Positions 51,966 to 60,528 of a stretch of DNA of 64,000 nucleotides are shown here, in pieces. Numbering within the stretch: position 1 is the stretch's first letter; each line of letters begins with the position of its first letter. The translations under genes were made by a program, and so were the position numbers. The notes under the pieces are model-generated. The model saw nothing but the letters and a program-made list of their open reading frames with translations, was not told the DNA's origin and ran no database searches. Source of the stretch: Streptomyces collinus Tu 365 (GTDB lineage Bacteria; Actinomycetota; Actinomycetes; Streptomycetales; Streptomycetaceae); the NCBI RefSeq assembly GCF_000444875.1, contig NC_021985.1, positions 620,001 to 684,000 on the forward strand. Reading direction: 5' to 3'.

Positions 51966-53054
51966 TCAGCGGTCAGGTACCGCGCCCGGTATCAGCTGCT
52001 GGTGCGGGGCGTGGGTGTGGAGGTGTTCGAGGGCGTCGAGGATGACGGTGCGCCGGTACCAGGAGCGCCAGGTGGCGATGTCGGCGGCGAGGGTTTCCAG
52101 CGCTGTGTGCTGGGCGTTGGTCATCCACAGTCCGTGCTCGCGCCGGTGGAGGGTGATCACGGCGAGGGTGTCGCCGTGGACGGTGACGGCGGGTTGGGCG
52201 TGCAGGGCGCGAGTGCCGGCGGCGAGCGCGGCGCGTCCTGGCGGGCTGTCGGCGAAGGCGGGCTCGGTGGCGATGTCGGCGACGGTGACGGCTTGGGCGC
52301 GGTCACGGGCTCGAGCGCACAGGGCGGGTGGTGCGGTGACCAGGGCGATGGTGTCGAGGTAGGCGGGTGTGAGGGCGGCGTGGTCTTCGAGGACGAGGGC
52401 GTGGTCCTGGGCGGGGTCGGTCAGGTGGAGTTCGACGGCGTCGGCGTCGGCGTCGGTGAGGGTGAGGGCGTCGTTGACAGCGGTGTGCAGGACCTGACGC
52501 CGGTCGCGGGTGTCGAGCCCGCCTGTGCTCAGCAGGCCCAGGGTGGGTGGGGGCGTGTGGCGGCGGCCGGGGAACCAGTCACCGCCCGGCGTCGGTGGCG
52601 GTGGGGCGGTCAGGACGGCGGAGGCCAGGACCCGCAGGGGCACGTTGAGGTGCTGGGACGCTTCCCGCAGCAGGTCGAAGCCCTGGGTGGGGCTGTTCAG
52701 CCGGTAGCGCTCGTACAGCACCCCTTGGGCCGTGCCGATCTGGGCGTGGGTGCGTGCTTTGGCGCGCAGACCGAACACCTCGCTTCGCAGTTCTTCCGTG
52801 CTGGCGCCTACCGCCGGCGGCCCGGTTTGCGTTTCGGGCCGCAGGTCGGGCGGGCCGGCGGTGGTGGGGAGGCCGGCGAGGGCGGCGGCGAGGGTGGGGT
52901 ACAGGCGCAGGCCGGGCGTGGTGGCGAGGGCCTGGCGTACGTGCGGGGCCGTGGTGACGACGGCGACGGGCTCGGCCAGGTGCCGGGTGTGGGCGTCGAG
53001 AAGACGCAGGGCTGCCGTACTGATCAGCTCCAGGCCGGCCATCTCGCCATGCAT
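51966..53054 (-). CDS. ANTAR-GAF putative transcription antiterminator
   Basis: A 362-residue cytosolic protein. An ANTAR RNA-binding domain lies at about 85-145 (LRAKARTHAQIGTAQGVLYE, FDLLREASQHLNVPLRVLAS), and a C-terminal GAF-like domain at about 180-350 with CARARDRAQAVTVADIATEP. The order (ANTAR before GAF) is less usual than GAF-ANTAR. ANTAR proteins bind paired hairpins to block terminators; the ligand of the GAF is unknown. ATG 53054 or 53042. It diverges from the STAS gene. Confidence 0.8.
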   Translation of the reverse strand: MHGEMAGLELISTAALRLLDAHTRHLAEPVAVVTTAPHVRQALATTPGLRLYPTLAAALAGLPTTAGPPDLRPETQTGPPAVGASTEELRSEVFGLRAKARTHAQIGTAQGVLYERYRLNSPTQGFDLLREASQHLNVPLRVLASAVLTAPPPPTPGGDWFPGRRHTPPPTLGLLSTGGLDTRDRRQVLHTAVNDALTLTDADADAVELHLTDPAQDHALVLEDHAALTPAYLDTIALVTAPPALCARARDRAQAVTVADIATEPAFADSPPGRAALAAGTRALHAQPAVTVHGDTLAVITLHRREHGLWMTNAQHTALETLAADIATWRSWYRRTVILDALEHLHTHAPHQQLIPGAVPDR

Positions 53055-53338
53055 GCTGCAGGTACGCAAAGTGATCGTTTCGGCCCTCCCGGCGGAGAAA
53101 GGCCCGGGTGGCCCTGTGAACGTCCTTACACGCAGGGGCCTCGCGGTACGGCGAGCGGGTGTGCGACGGTGGGAGGACAACGAGACCGACCGGCCCCTCT
53201 CGGGGCGCTGGTCTTTCGGGGGAGTCGGGCGTTGCCCCCATCCCGGGCACCCGGCCCCCGCCATCGTCGTGCACCCCTTCTGTTCGCGGGGTGCTTCGTC
53301 TGTGGGCTCGACAACCCCGGAAGGGGGGCGCGCCCAGC

Positions 53339-53662
53339 ATGAACACCATCACCACCCTCAACGGGACGACCGCGACCATCACGGTGCGCGGTGACATCGA
53401 CTTCGACACCCTGCCCCCGCTCCGCGCCGCGACCGACGTGCTCCCTGCGCATGTGACCGGCCTGCTGTGGGACCTGAACCACACGCTCTTCATGGACATC
53501 GCCGGCCTGCACCTCCTCTTCGCCCCCACCCCTCCCGACCGCCCGGACCGCCGCGTCACCGTCACGGGCCTGCGCCCGCAGCCGCTGCGGCTGCTGCGCC
53601 TGGCCGCGGAGACGAACCCGGCCGCTTTCCCTCTCGACCGCCTGCTCTGCGGGTCCAGGTAA
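53339..53662 (+). CDS. STAS-domain protein (anti-anti-sigma-like)
   Basis: A 107-residue single STAS domain: ITVRGDIDFDTLPPLRAATD (about 14-33), then LLWDLNHTLFMDIAGLHLLF (about 44-63). The place where anti-anti-sigma factors carry the phosphorylated Ser reads FMDIAGLHLL, with Asp and Ile instead of the usual DSSGL; thus phosphorylation at that position seems lost. It begins after AAGGGGG. It faces the ANTAR-GAF gene. Possibly a decoy or partner of the PP2C phosphatases; no direct evidence. Confidence 0.82.
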   Translation: MNTITTLNGTTATITVRGDIDFDTLPPLRAATDVLPAHVTGLLWDLNHTLFMDIAGLHLLFAPTPPDRPDRRVTVTGLRPQPLRLLRLAAETNPAAFPLDRLLCGSR

Positions 53663-53914
53663 ACCCAGCGGGCCCCGGGAGGACGTGCATGGTGCAAGCC
53701 TCCCTCGGAGCCCCCACGGCTCGGCGTCCCTTGGCTCTCGGTGGAGACCAGGGCCCGGTCACGTGCGGTGGAAGTGCTTGCACGCCCGCACCCCGCGTTC
53801 CTGCCCGTCGGGCCGCGCAGCCGGGCCTTCTGTCCGGGCCGCATCGCGGCAGCAAGAGCAGCGGCTGGCTCTTCCTGGCCGGCCGGGACTGTTCCTGCTT
53901 CGACTGAGCGCGGT

Positions 53915-54442
53915 TCAGGTGTTGGTGACGTGTTCGGGGTGCCTGTCCGTGGTGAAGCGCGTCTGTACGTCGGGCCTGTCGAGGAGCCGGGCCGGGTAGC
54001 CGGGTCCGGTCCGCACCGCTACGTCTTGGTGGTGAAGGGTTTCACCGCAGGAAGCGCAGACCACTTTGGCCTGGGTGTCGTGGCCGCAGGCGGTGTGCTG
54101 CATGACCACGGGGATGCCGTCGTCATCGGCCAGCCACCGGTCGCCCCATGCGTTGATCGCGGCGAGCACGCCGAAGAAGTCGCGGCCCTTGTCGGTGAGC
54201 AGGTACTCATGGCGGACCGGCTCGCTCTGGTAGGCCTGCCTCTGCAGCAGCCCCGCTTCCTCCAGGCGGCGGAGCCGGTCGGTGAGGGTGTTGCGCGCGA
54301 TGCCGAGCGAGTCGATGAAGCCGTCGAAGCGCGACTCGCCGTAGAAGACCTCGCGCAGGATCAGCAGTGTCCAGCCGTCGCCCAGGACGTCGACGGCGCG
54401 GGCGATCGAGCAGGGCCAGCTGTCGAATGAGGTCCGTCTCAT
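53915..54442 (-). CDS. HxlR family transcriptional regulator with zinc-ribbon-like tail
   Basis: A 175-residue MarR-like winged helix regulator: CSIARAVDVLGDGWTLLILR (about 11-30), RFDGFIDSLGIARNTLTDRL (about 37-56), and LLTDKGRDFFGVLAAINAWG. The C-terminus has HTACGHDTQAKVVCASCGE, four Cys/His that could bind zinc. ATG 54442. It diverges from the crotonase operon across an inverted-repeat region and probably controls it. Confidence 0.88.
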   Translation of the reverse strand: MRRTSFDSWPCSIARAVDVLGDGWTLLILREVFYGESRFDGFIDSLGIARNTLTDRLRRLEEAGLLQRQAYQSEPVRHEYLLTDKGRDFFGVLAAINAWGDRWLADDDGIPVVMQHTACGHDTQAKVVCASCGETLHHQDVAVRTGPGYPARLLDRPDVQTRFTTDRHPEHVTNT

Positions 54443-54462
54443 ATCAGTGACCTTATCAGTTT

Positions 54463-54525
54463 CATCATGAGATTCACTTGCCCTCGGCAACCTGGTCCGG
54501 CTAGCGTCCCGTGAGTCTCATCATG
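54463..54525. promoter_or_regulatory. Inverted pair of HxlR-type sites
   Basis: CATCATGAGATTCAC (54463-54477) and GTGAGTCTCATCATG (54511-54525) are inverted copies with two mismatches, flanking the promoter region between the HxlR gene and the crotonase gene at 54545. Confidence 0.6.
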
Positions 54526-54544
54526 CAACTTACGAGGAGGGCCT

Positions 54545-55345
54545 ATGAGCTCCGCGCCTACGAGCACCCCTGCGGTCACCGTTGAACGGGACGGTCATGT
54601 GCTGCTGATGGGCTTGAACCGGCCCGCCAAACGCAACGCCTTCACCAAGCAGATGCTCAGCGAGCTGTCGGCCGCCTACGGCCTGCTGGAGTCCGATGAC
54701 GACCTGTGGTGCGGGGTCCTGTTCGCTCACGGCGACCACTTCACCGGCGGTCTGGACATGCTCGACGTGGGCGCCGAGCTGGCGTTGGGCGAGTTCGACG
54801 CCCCCGAGGGCGGGCGCGACCCGTGGCGGCTGGACGGACCGTGGTCCAAGCCCGTCGTCGCGGCCGCACAGGGCTGGGTGATGACGCTCGGCATCGAGCT
54901 GCTCCTGGCCGCCGACATTCGTGTGGCCGCCCAGGACACCCGCTTCGCACAGTACGAGATCCGCCGCGGGATCTACCCCTTCGGCGGGGCCACCTTCCGC
55001 TTCCCCCAGCAGGCCGGATGGGGCAACGCCATGCGCTGGATCCTGACCGGCGAGGAGTTCGACGCCGCGGAGGCCCACCGCGTCGGGCTGGTGCAGGAAC
55101 TGGCCGCCGACGGGCCGGCCGCCGTCGTGCGCGCCACCGAGATCGCCACGCTCATCGCTGAGAAGTCCGCTCCCCTGGGGGTGCGCACCGTCTTCGCCTC
55201 CGCCCACCAGGCCCGTGAGCACGGCGAGAGCGCCGCGATCGAGCGGCTGCGCCCGGACATCGCACGGCTGTTCTCGACCGCCGACGGCGCCGAGGGAATC
55301 CAGTCCTTCATCGAGCGCCGCGACGCCGTCTTCACCGGCCGCTGA
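54545..55345 (+). CDS. Enoyl-CoA hydratase/isomerase (crotonase) family protein
   Basis: A 266-residue crotonase-fold enzyme. It has VLLMGLNRPAKRNAFTKQML (about 20-39), the oxyanion segment FAHGDHFTGGLDMLDVGAEL (about 60-79), and QGWVMTLGIELLLAADIRVA (about 110-129) followed by ...QYEIRRGIYPFGGATF. It acts on an acyl-CoA thioester. The ATG follows GAGGAGG. First gene of an operon with an acyl-CoA dehydrogenase and an SDR, so a beta-oxidation-like route is likely. Confidence 0.92.
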   Translation: MSSAPTSTPAVTVERDGHVLLMGLNRPAKRNAFTKQMLSELSAAYGLLESDDDLWCGVLFAHGDHFTGGLDMLDVGAELALGEFDAPEGGRDPWRLDGPWSKPVVAAAQGWVMTLGIELLLAADIRVAAQDTRFAQYEIRRGIYPFGGATFRFPQQAGWGNAMRWILTGEEFDAAEAHRVGLVQELAADGPAAVVRATEIATLIAEKSAPLGVRTVFASAHQAREHGESAAIERLRPDIARLFSTADGAEGIQSFIERRDAVFTGR

Positions 55346-55378
55346 CCAGCCCGCCCCACCCCTTCCAGGAGACCCGCC

Positions 55379-56608
55379 GTGACCAGCACAAAGACGCCGC
55401 CGTCCCTGTTCGGCCTGCCGCCCGAGATCGACGAGGCCCGCCAGTGGGCCCACGGCTTCGCCGAGAAGTACGTGCGCCCCGTCGCCGCCGAGTACGACGA
55501 GCGCGAGGAGATGCCCTGGGCGGTCATCGAGGAAGCCGCCAAGGTCGGCCTGTACACCCCCGAGTTCGCACTGCAGATGATCGCCGACCCCACCGGGCTG
55601 TTGCAGCCCGTGGTCGCCGAGGAGATCTTCTGGGGCGACGGCGGCATGGGCCAGGCCCTGCTGGGCACCTTCCTGCCCGCCGCGGCCCTGTTCGGCGCCG
55701 CCACCAAAGAGCAGATCGACACCTGGCTGCCTGCGTTCTTCGGCACCCCCGGCGACCTGGCCGTCGCCGCCCTGTGCGCCAGCGAGCCCAACGCCGGCAG
55801 CGACGCCGCGGCCATCCGCACCCACGCCCGCTACGACCAAGCCACCAAGGAATGGGTGCTCAACGGCACCAAGACCTGGGCCACCAACGGCGGCATCGCG
55901 AGCATCCACGTCGTCAACGCCGTCACCGACCCCGCCCTCGGTGCCCGCGGCCACGCCCTGTTCCTCATCCCGCCCGGCACCCGTGGTCTCAGCCAGGGAC
56001 AGAAGTTCTCCAAGCACGGCCTGCGGGCCTCCCACACCGCCGAGGTCGTCCTCGACGACGTGCGCATTCCCGCCGACCTGGTTCTTGGCGGCAAGGACGC
56101 GCTCGACCAGCGTCTGGCCATCGCCCGGGAAGGCACCCGTGTCCGGGTTCCCGCGGCCATGGCCACCTTCGAACTGACCCGGCCCGGCATCGGCGCCATG
56201 GCCGTCGGCGTTGCCCGCGCCGCCTACGAGTACGCCCTGGAGTACGCCGGCATCCGCGAGCAGTTCGGCCGGCCGATCATCGACAACCAGGCCATCGCCT
56301 TCACCCTGGCCGACATGGCGATGGAGATCGACGCCGCCCGCCTCCTGGTCTGGCGCGCCAGCCACATGATGATGCGCGGCAAGCCCTTCACGCGTGCCGA
56401 GGGCAGTATGGCCAAGCTCAAGGCCAGCGAGGTCGCCGTCCGCACCACCGAACGCGCGATCCAGATCCTCGGCGGCAACGGCTACACCCGTGACTACCCG
56501 GTCGAGCGCTGGGCCCGGGACGCGAAGATCTTCACCATCTACGAAGGCACCAGCGAGATCCAGCGCCTGGCCATCAGCCGCGCCCTGTCCGGCCGCCGCA
56601 TCCGCTGA
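55379..56608 (+). CDS. Acyl-CoA dehydrogenase
   Basis: A 409-residue FAD enzyme. N-terminal helical domain, then [20 protein letters not shown] (about 121-140, FAD/substrate contact), [33 protein letters not shown], and [20 protein letters not shown] with the catalytic base in [13 protein letters not shown] (Glu about 389). GTG 55379 follows AGGAG. It oxidises acyl-CoA to enoyl-CoA, the step before the crotonase encoded 33 bases upstream. Confidence 0.93.
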   Translation: MTSTKTPPSLFGLPPEIDEARQWAHGFAEKYVRPVAAEYDEREEMPWAVIEEAAKVGLYTPEFALQMIADPTGLLQPVVAEEIFWGDGGMGQALLGTFLPAAALFGAATKEQIDTWLPAFFGTPGDLAVAALCASEPNAGSDAAAIRTHARYDQATKEWVLNGTKTWATNGGIASIHVVNAVTDPALGARGHALFLIPPGTRGLSQGQKFSKHGLRASHTAEVVLDDVRIPADLVLGGKDALDQRLAIAREGTRVRVPAAMATFELTRPGIGAMAVGVARAAYEYALEYAGIREQFGRPIIDNQAIAFTLADMAMEIDAARLLVWRASHMMMRGKPFTRAEGSMAKLKASEVAVRTTERAIQILGGNGYTRDYPVERWARDAKIFTIYEGTSEIQRLAISRALSGRRIR

Positions 56609-56725
56609 CGGCCCGTTACACCCGCTGGGCGCGGCACATCACGCGCCCGACACCTCTTCCACCCGGGCAGTGAGGCCGATGTCCTCTGCCCGGCCCGTCC
56701 GACCCCTATCTGTGCGGAGCACCCC

Positions 56726-57502
56726 ATGAGCACCCCCACCCCCTTGCCGGCCGGCAAGGTTGCCGTCGTCACCGGCGGCGGCCGCGGCATCGGCAAGATG
56801 ATCACCCGAGGACTCCTCGAAGCAGGCGCCACGGTGTATGTCTCCAGCCGCAAGGAAGCAGACCTGAAGTCGACCGTGGAGGAGCTGAGCCCGCTCGGCG
56901 ACATCCACGCGGTGCCGGCCGACCTCGCCACTGCCCACGGTGTGCAGACCCTGGCCTCCTACGTCGGCGAACGCGAGAGCCGGGTGCACGCCCTGTTCAA
57001 CAACGCCGGCGCCACCTGGGGCGCGTCTTTGGAGGAGTTTCCCGAGTCGGCGTGGGACCGGGTGCTGTCGGTGAACGTCAAGGGTGTCTTCGCTCTCACC
57101 CAGGCCCTGCTGCCGCTGCTGAAAGCGGCCTCGACGCCCGACGATCCAGCCCGGGTCGTCAACACCGGCAGCATCGACGGCCTGCGCGCCCCCGCCCCGG
57201 GCTTCAACAACTTCTCCTACAGCGCCAGCAAGGCCGCCGTGCACATGCTCACTCAGCAGCTGGCCGGAGCCCTCGCCCCCGAGATCCTCGTCAACGCCGT
57301 CGCCCCCGGCCTGTTCGAATCGAAGATGACGGCCGGCATTCTCAGCATAGGCGCGGACACCATAGCCGGACAGATCCCCCTCAAGCGCATCGGACGTCCC
57401 GCCGACATGGCAGGCATCGCCGTCTTCCTCATGAGCCCCGCCAGCAGCTACATCACCGGAGCCGTGATCCCCGTCGACGGCGGAATCAACGCCACCCGCT
57501 GA
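56726..57502 (+). CDS. Short-chain dehydrogenase/reductase (SDR)
   Basis: A 258-residue classical SDR. Cofactor motif VVTGGGRGIGKMITRG (about 12-27), NNAGATWG (about 92-99), catalytic Ser in NTGSIDGL, and Tyr-Lys in FSYSASKAAVHML (YxxxK). The C-terminus has VIPVDGGINATR. It would use NAD(P)H on a hydroxy- or ketoacyl substrate, possibly completing the crotonase-dehydrogenase route. It is 117 bases downstream of the acyl-CoA dehydrogenase, in the same direction. Confidence 0.93.
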   Translation: MSTPTPLPAGKVAVVTGGGRGIGKMITRGLLEAGATVYVSSRKEADLKSTVEELSPLGDIHAVPADLATAHGVQTLASYVGERESRVHALFNNAGATWGASLEEFPESAWDRVLSVNVKGVFALTQALLPLLKAASTPDDPARVVNTGSIDGLRAPAPGFNNFSYSASKAAVHMLTQQLAGALAPEILVNAVAPGLFESKMTAGILSIGADTIAGQIPLKRIGRPADMAGIAVFLMSPASSYITGAVIPVDGGINATR

Positions 57503-57551
57503 TGACCCTGGCGCCGCATGGCGTCGGGTGGCAGACCCGTGGTCGGGGCTG

Positions 57552-57740
57552 GCGTGTTGAACACCCGCTACCTGGACGCCGCCCTCGACCGGCTGTGCGC
57601 CGACCGCTTCGACGTGCGCGAGCAGGACGCCGCCCGGCTCTCCCCGTTCGTCCGGCACCACGTCAACATGCTCGGCCGGTACTCGTTCCTGCTGCCCGAG
57701 ATGCCCGGCGGCCTGCGGCCGCTGCGCGGTTCTCGCTCAT
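57552..57740 (+). pseudogene. Tn3-family transposase C-terminal fragment
   Basis: The frame encodes VLNTRYLDAALDRLCADRFD, VREQDAARLSPFVRHHVNML and GRYSFLLPEMPGGLRPLR. This matches the conserved C-terminus of Tn3-family transposases (NTxYLxxAL, RLSPxxxxHINxLGRYxF, LRPLR). Everything upstream is gone. It directly follows the SDR gene, so a Tn3-type element or a deletion bounded the operon. No 38-bp terminal repeat was confirmed. Confidence 0.7.
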
Positions 57741-58022
57741 GCGGACGAACGCACGTCTCCCGCTCGCGTCAGCCCTGTTGAGGCTCCGGTGCCGGCAGGA
57801 CCGTGTACGGACTCCGCCGTGTGACATCAGTGTCTTCAATCACAGCCTGGGTGACCGCCGGTCAGGTACAGGTGAAGCGCGTGCCCCCGGCAAGGCAGGG
57901 CACGGCTGGGCCGCCGGGTGGCAGGGGTGACAGCGCGACCACACGCGCGCCACCGCGTGTCGCTCGGCTCCGACTGGCGTAGCGCAGGGCGAGAGGGTAT
58001 GCCTACCAGGAGAGTTGATCCG

Positions 58023-58751
58023 GTGAAAGGTGGGGAATTGGCCCCGGTCATGAGGCGGCGGCCTTACGTTTCGACGGGGTTGCGGCAGCCGCAGGGCCCG
58101 GACGCGCGTCGGTCACGGCGACAGCGGCCCCCGTCCGAGACGCGTGCCCAGGGGCGGTACGGGCCCGGACTGCGGGACGTGCTGCCCGCCTTCCTCGGTC
58201 TGAGCCTGTGCGTGGTCGGCGCCGCGCTGCTGCTCGCGTGGTTCCACCGCACCCTCGGCTTCGGCGGACTCGCGCTCGGCGTCCTCCTGCTCACGGTGGT
58301 CGGTGCCGTCGTCCGGGTGCTGCGGCGGCCCGTCGTCCGGCGGCGGAGCGGTCGCTACACCCCGGCCGAGATCGCGGTACTCGACGACCGGGCGCTGAAG
58401 CTGGCGACCGCGCGCATCCTGCGGCGTGACGGCTGGCACGTGACCGACGTCAGCATGCGCGACCGGCCGCGACTGTACGCCCGGGACGCTCAGGGGCGCC
58501 GTCTGGACGTCACCTTCCGGCCGGTGGAGACCCCGGCCGAGGAACGGAACGCCCCGGCACCCACCCTGCGGTGGGCGGCGGTCCGTGACGACACCGCGAG
58601 TGTCATCCGGGTCGTGGTCCACCCCGCCGGCATCCTCAGCCCCGCGGACCTTCGCCGGGCCTCGCACCCGGGCGGCGTCCAGCTCGTCGACGGCCGTCGG
58701 CTGCGCCGCTGGGCGAACGGCGCCACGCTGGAGCAGCTCGGTCTGCTGTAG
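58023..58751 (+). CDS. Membrane protein with restriction-endonuclease-like (Mrr-type) tail
   Basis: A 242-residue protein. A basic N-terminus (about 1-50) is followed by two transmembrane helices (AFLGLSLCVVGAALLLAWFH, about 56-75; GFGGLALGVLLLTVVGAVVR, about 80-99) and a cytosolic domain with EIAVLDDRALKLATARILRR and GWHVTDVSMRDRPRLYARDA, DVTFRP, the layout of restriction-endonuclease-like folds in which key residues are unclear. GTG 58023 follows AGGAGA. Such membrane proteins are common but uncharacterised. Confidence 0.6.
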   Translation: MKGGELAPVMRRRPYVSTGLRQPQGPDARRSRRQRPPSETRAQGRYGPGLRDVLPAFLGLSLCVVGAALLLAWFHRTLGFGGLALGVLLLTVVGAVVRVLRRPVVRRRSGRYTPAEIAVLDDRALKLATARILRRDGWHVTDVSMRDRPRLYARDAQGRRLDVTFRPVETPAEERNAPAPTLRWAAVRDDTASVIRVVVHPAGILSPADLRRASHPGGVQLVDGRRLRRWANGATLEQLGLL

Positions 58752-58829
58752 GACCCGGCGTGGTGGCGCCATGCGACCGACCGGCAGGGGCGCGGTCACC
58801 CGCAGCGCGCCCTCACTTGAGCAGTCGCA

Positions 58830-58967
58830 GCGGCGGAGCCGGCTACCGGGACCGGTTCACCGGCGCGTACGCCCACCGCACCCTGGCCGGCATCGGGCAC
58901 AACGTGCCGCAGGAGGCGCCTTCCGCCTGCGCACAGGCGGTCGTCGACGTGGACCACTTCGAGGCCG
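58830..58967 (+). pseudogene. Alpha/beta hydrolase C-terminal remnant
   Basis: In-frame residues YRDRFTGAYAHRTLAGIGHN followed by VPQEAPSACAQAVVDVDHF match the C-terminal His region of epoxide-hydrolase-type alpha/beta hydrolases (GxGHNxPxEAP). The nucleophile domain is absent. The same frame continues into the CGNR gene at 59063, for which it would be an incorrect extension. Confidence 0.55.
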
Positions 58968-59062
58968 CTCCGGCACCGGGCACCACGGTCAGCCGCACCC
59001 GCCTGCCGCGTCCCTCCGTGCCGGCGCTGGCACCCGCGCGAGTAACCTGCCAGACTGGTGAC

Positions 59063-59626
59063 GTGAACCACGAGCACGCCTTCGTCTGCGGGAACCCGGC
59101 CCTCGACTTCGCCGCGACCTTGCGCGCGCGGCGTACGGCGCGCTTCGAGATGTTCACGACGCCGGACCGGCTCGACGCCTGGTTCGTCGAATCCGGGCTC
59201 GTCGACAGCGTCGTACCCGGCGACGAGGCAGACGTGGAACGGGCGAAGGCGGTGCGGGAGGCGATCTACCGACTCGTCACGGCCCGCCGGGACGAGCGGG
59301 ACTACGACGAGCCCGCGCTCGGCCTGGTGAACGACGCGGCACGCAGACCCCCGGCGACTCCGCAGCTGACCCGGGACGGACGCCGGACCGAGGCGACCGT
59401 GGAACAGGCGCTCTCCATGGTCGCCAGACTCGCCGTCGAGCTGCTCAGCGGTCCGGACGTGCCCTTGCTGAAGGAGTGCGGGAACCCCGAGTGCACCCGC
59501 GTCTACGTCGACCGCTCCCGGGGCACGCGCCGCCAGTGGTGCGGCATGGAGTCCTGCGGCAACAAGTTCAAGGCCGCCGCGTACCGCGCACGGAAGAAGG
59601 GCGCTTCGGCGGCGGCCCGCCACTGA
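59063..59626 (+). CDS. CGNR zinc-finger transcription factor-like protein
   Basis: A 187-residue protein of the ABATE/CGNR family. N-terminal ABATE-like domain (HAFVCGNPALDFAATLRARR, then ERAKAVREAIYRLVTARRDE), and the C-terminal zinc finger with CGNPECTRVYVDRSRGTRRQ and WCGMESCGNKFKAAAYRARK (about 140-180); the Cys set CxxxxC-N-CxxxxC is complete. GTG 59063 is at the start of the ABATE domain. It probably binds DNA in response to stress; targets unknown. Confidence 0.88.
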   Translation: MNHEHAFVCGNPALDFAATLRARRTARFEMFTTPDRLDAWFVESGLVDSVVPGDEADVERAKAVREAIYRLVTARRDERDYDEPALGLVNDAARRPPATPQLTRDGRRTEATVEQALSMVARLAVELLSGPDVPLLKECGNPECTRVYVDRSRGTRRQWCGMESCGNKFKAAAYRARKKGASAAARH

Positions 59627-59711
59627 GCGGCGGATCTCGCCTGCGCCGTGCGGCCGGACGGCGCAGCGGCCGTCGGCGCGTCACCGTACGGCGGCCGCGG
59701 CCGCCGGCGGG

Positions 59712-60005
59712 TCAGTCCGTGCGGCCGGGGTCGTTGGGGTGTGACTGCAGCGGCGTGACCACCGCGGTCATCCAGGGCCACAGGGGCAGGCTCGCGAGGA
59801 CCTGCTCGCGCAACTGCGCCTCGTCGTCGGCACGCCACACCCCGATGCTGCGCAGCTCCCCCACCGGACGCCAGAGCCGGAACAGGTGCCCCTGGGCGGC
59901 GAGTTCGCGGGCTCTCGCCGACTCGTCCGCGCGGCGCCTGTCGACCTCCCCCGGGTCGGTGCCCGCGGGCACGGTGGTGGTCAGCTCGACCAGGTACTCC
60001 TTCAT
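59712..60005 (-). CDS. Muconolactone delta-isomerase family protein
   Basis: A 97-residue ferredoxin-like protein: MKEYLVELTTTVPAGTDPGE, ARELAAQGHLFRLWRPVGEL (about 35-54), RSIGVWRADDEAQLREQVLA, and SLPLWPWMTAVVTPLQSHP. It matches the CatC-type muconolactone isomerase fold, whose true members act in the catechol branch of the beta-ketoadipate pathway. No catechol genes are nearby, so a general stress or detoxification role is as likely. ATG 60005 after GAGGAG. Confidence 0.88.
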   Translation of the reverse strand: MKEYLVELTTTVPAGTDPGEVDRRRADESARARELAAQGHLFRLWRPVGELRSIGVWRADDEAQLREQVLASLPLWPWMTAVVTPLQSHPNDPGRTD

Positions 60006-60070
60006 GTCTCCTCCTCGGACGACCTGAGAGGCCGGTGGTGGCCGACGGTGGCCGGCCCGCGCCGCGACCG

Positions 60071-60283
60071 CTAGAGGCCCAGGTCGAGGGCCAGGCAGGA
60101 GAAGTGGTTCCAGGAGGCTTCGGGGTCGTGGGAGCCGACCGCCGAGGCGCTCGGCGCGGCCTGCTTCTCCTCGGTCATCTCGTGGAAGCGGATGCGCTCC
60201 GGCAGCCTGCCGAACCGGGCGTGCCGCGTTGCCGCCTCCGCCGCTAGCGCCTCCGTCGTGCCGGACGCGGGCTCGTTCTCCAT
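60071..60283 (-). CDS. Small conserved-looking hypothetical protein
   Basis: A 70-residue polar protein with RHARFGRLPERIRFHEMTEE in the middle (about 20-39) and ASWNHFSCLALDLGL at the end. ATG 60283 follows GGGAGA. No signal peptide or known domain. It is upstream of the muconolactone-isomerase-like gene in the same direction (65 bases apart) and may be in one transcript. Function unknown; codon bias and ribosome site support it. Confidence 0.55.
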   Translation of the reverse strand: MENEPASGTTEALAAEAATRHARFGRLPERIRFHEMTEEKQAAPSASAVGSHDPEASWNHFSCLALDLGL

Positions 60284-60528
60284 GGTGACTCTCCCTTCGC
60301 CCTCATCTCTCGGGGTGAGCCCGCCTACGGGGCTCGGCGGTCATCAGCCTGCGCCTCACGCGCGTCACCTGTCAAGGGGGTGACGCCAGAGGTGGACCGC
60401 CACGCACCCCGGGCTTCGCGGCCGTCGAGACGGGGAACCCGGGAAGGGGCGGCACAGGCGGGACCGAGGCAGCTCCGAGGTGCGCCGAAGCGGCCGGAGT
60501 CGTCTCCGGGATGGACGGGAGACAGCCG

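Noticed and set aside
54530..56365. A 611-codon antisense frame across the crotonase and acyl-CoA dehydrogenase genes
   Set aside because: Both sense genes have complete catalytic motifs; the antisense frame is Gly/Val/Asp-rich and has no recognisable domain.
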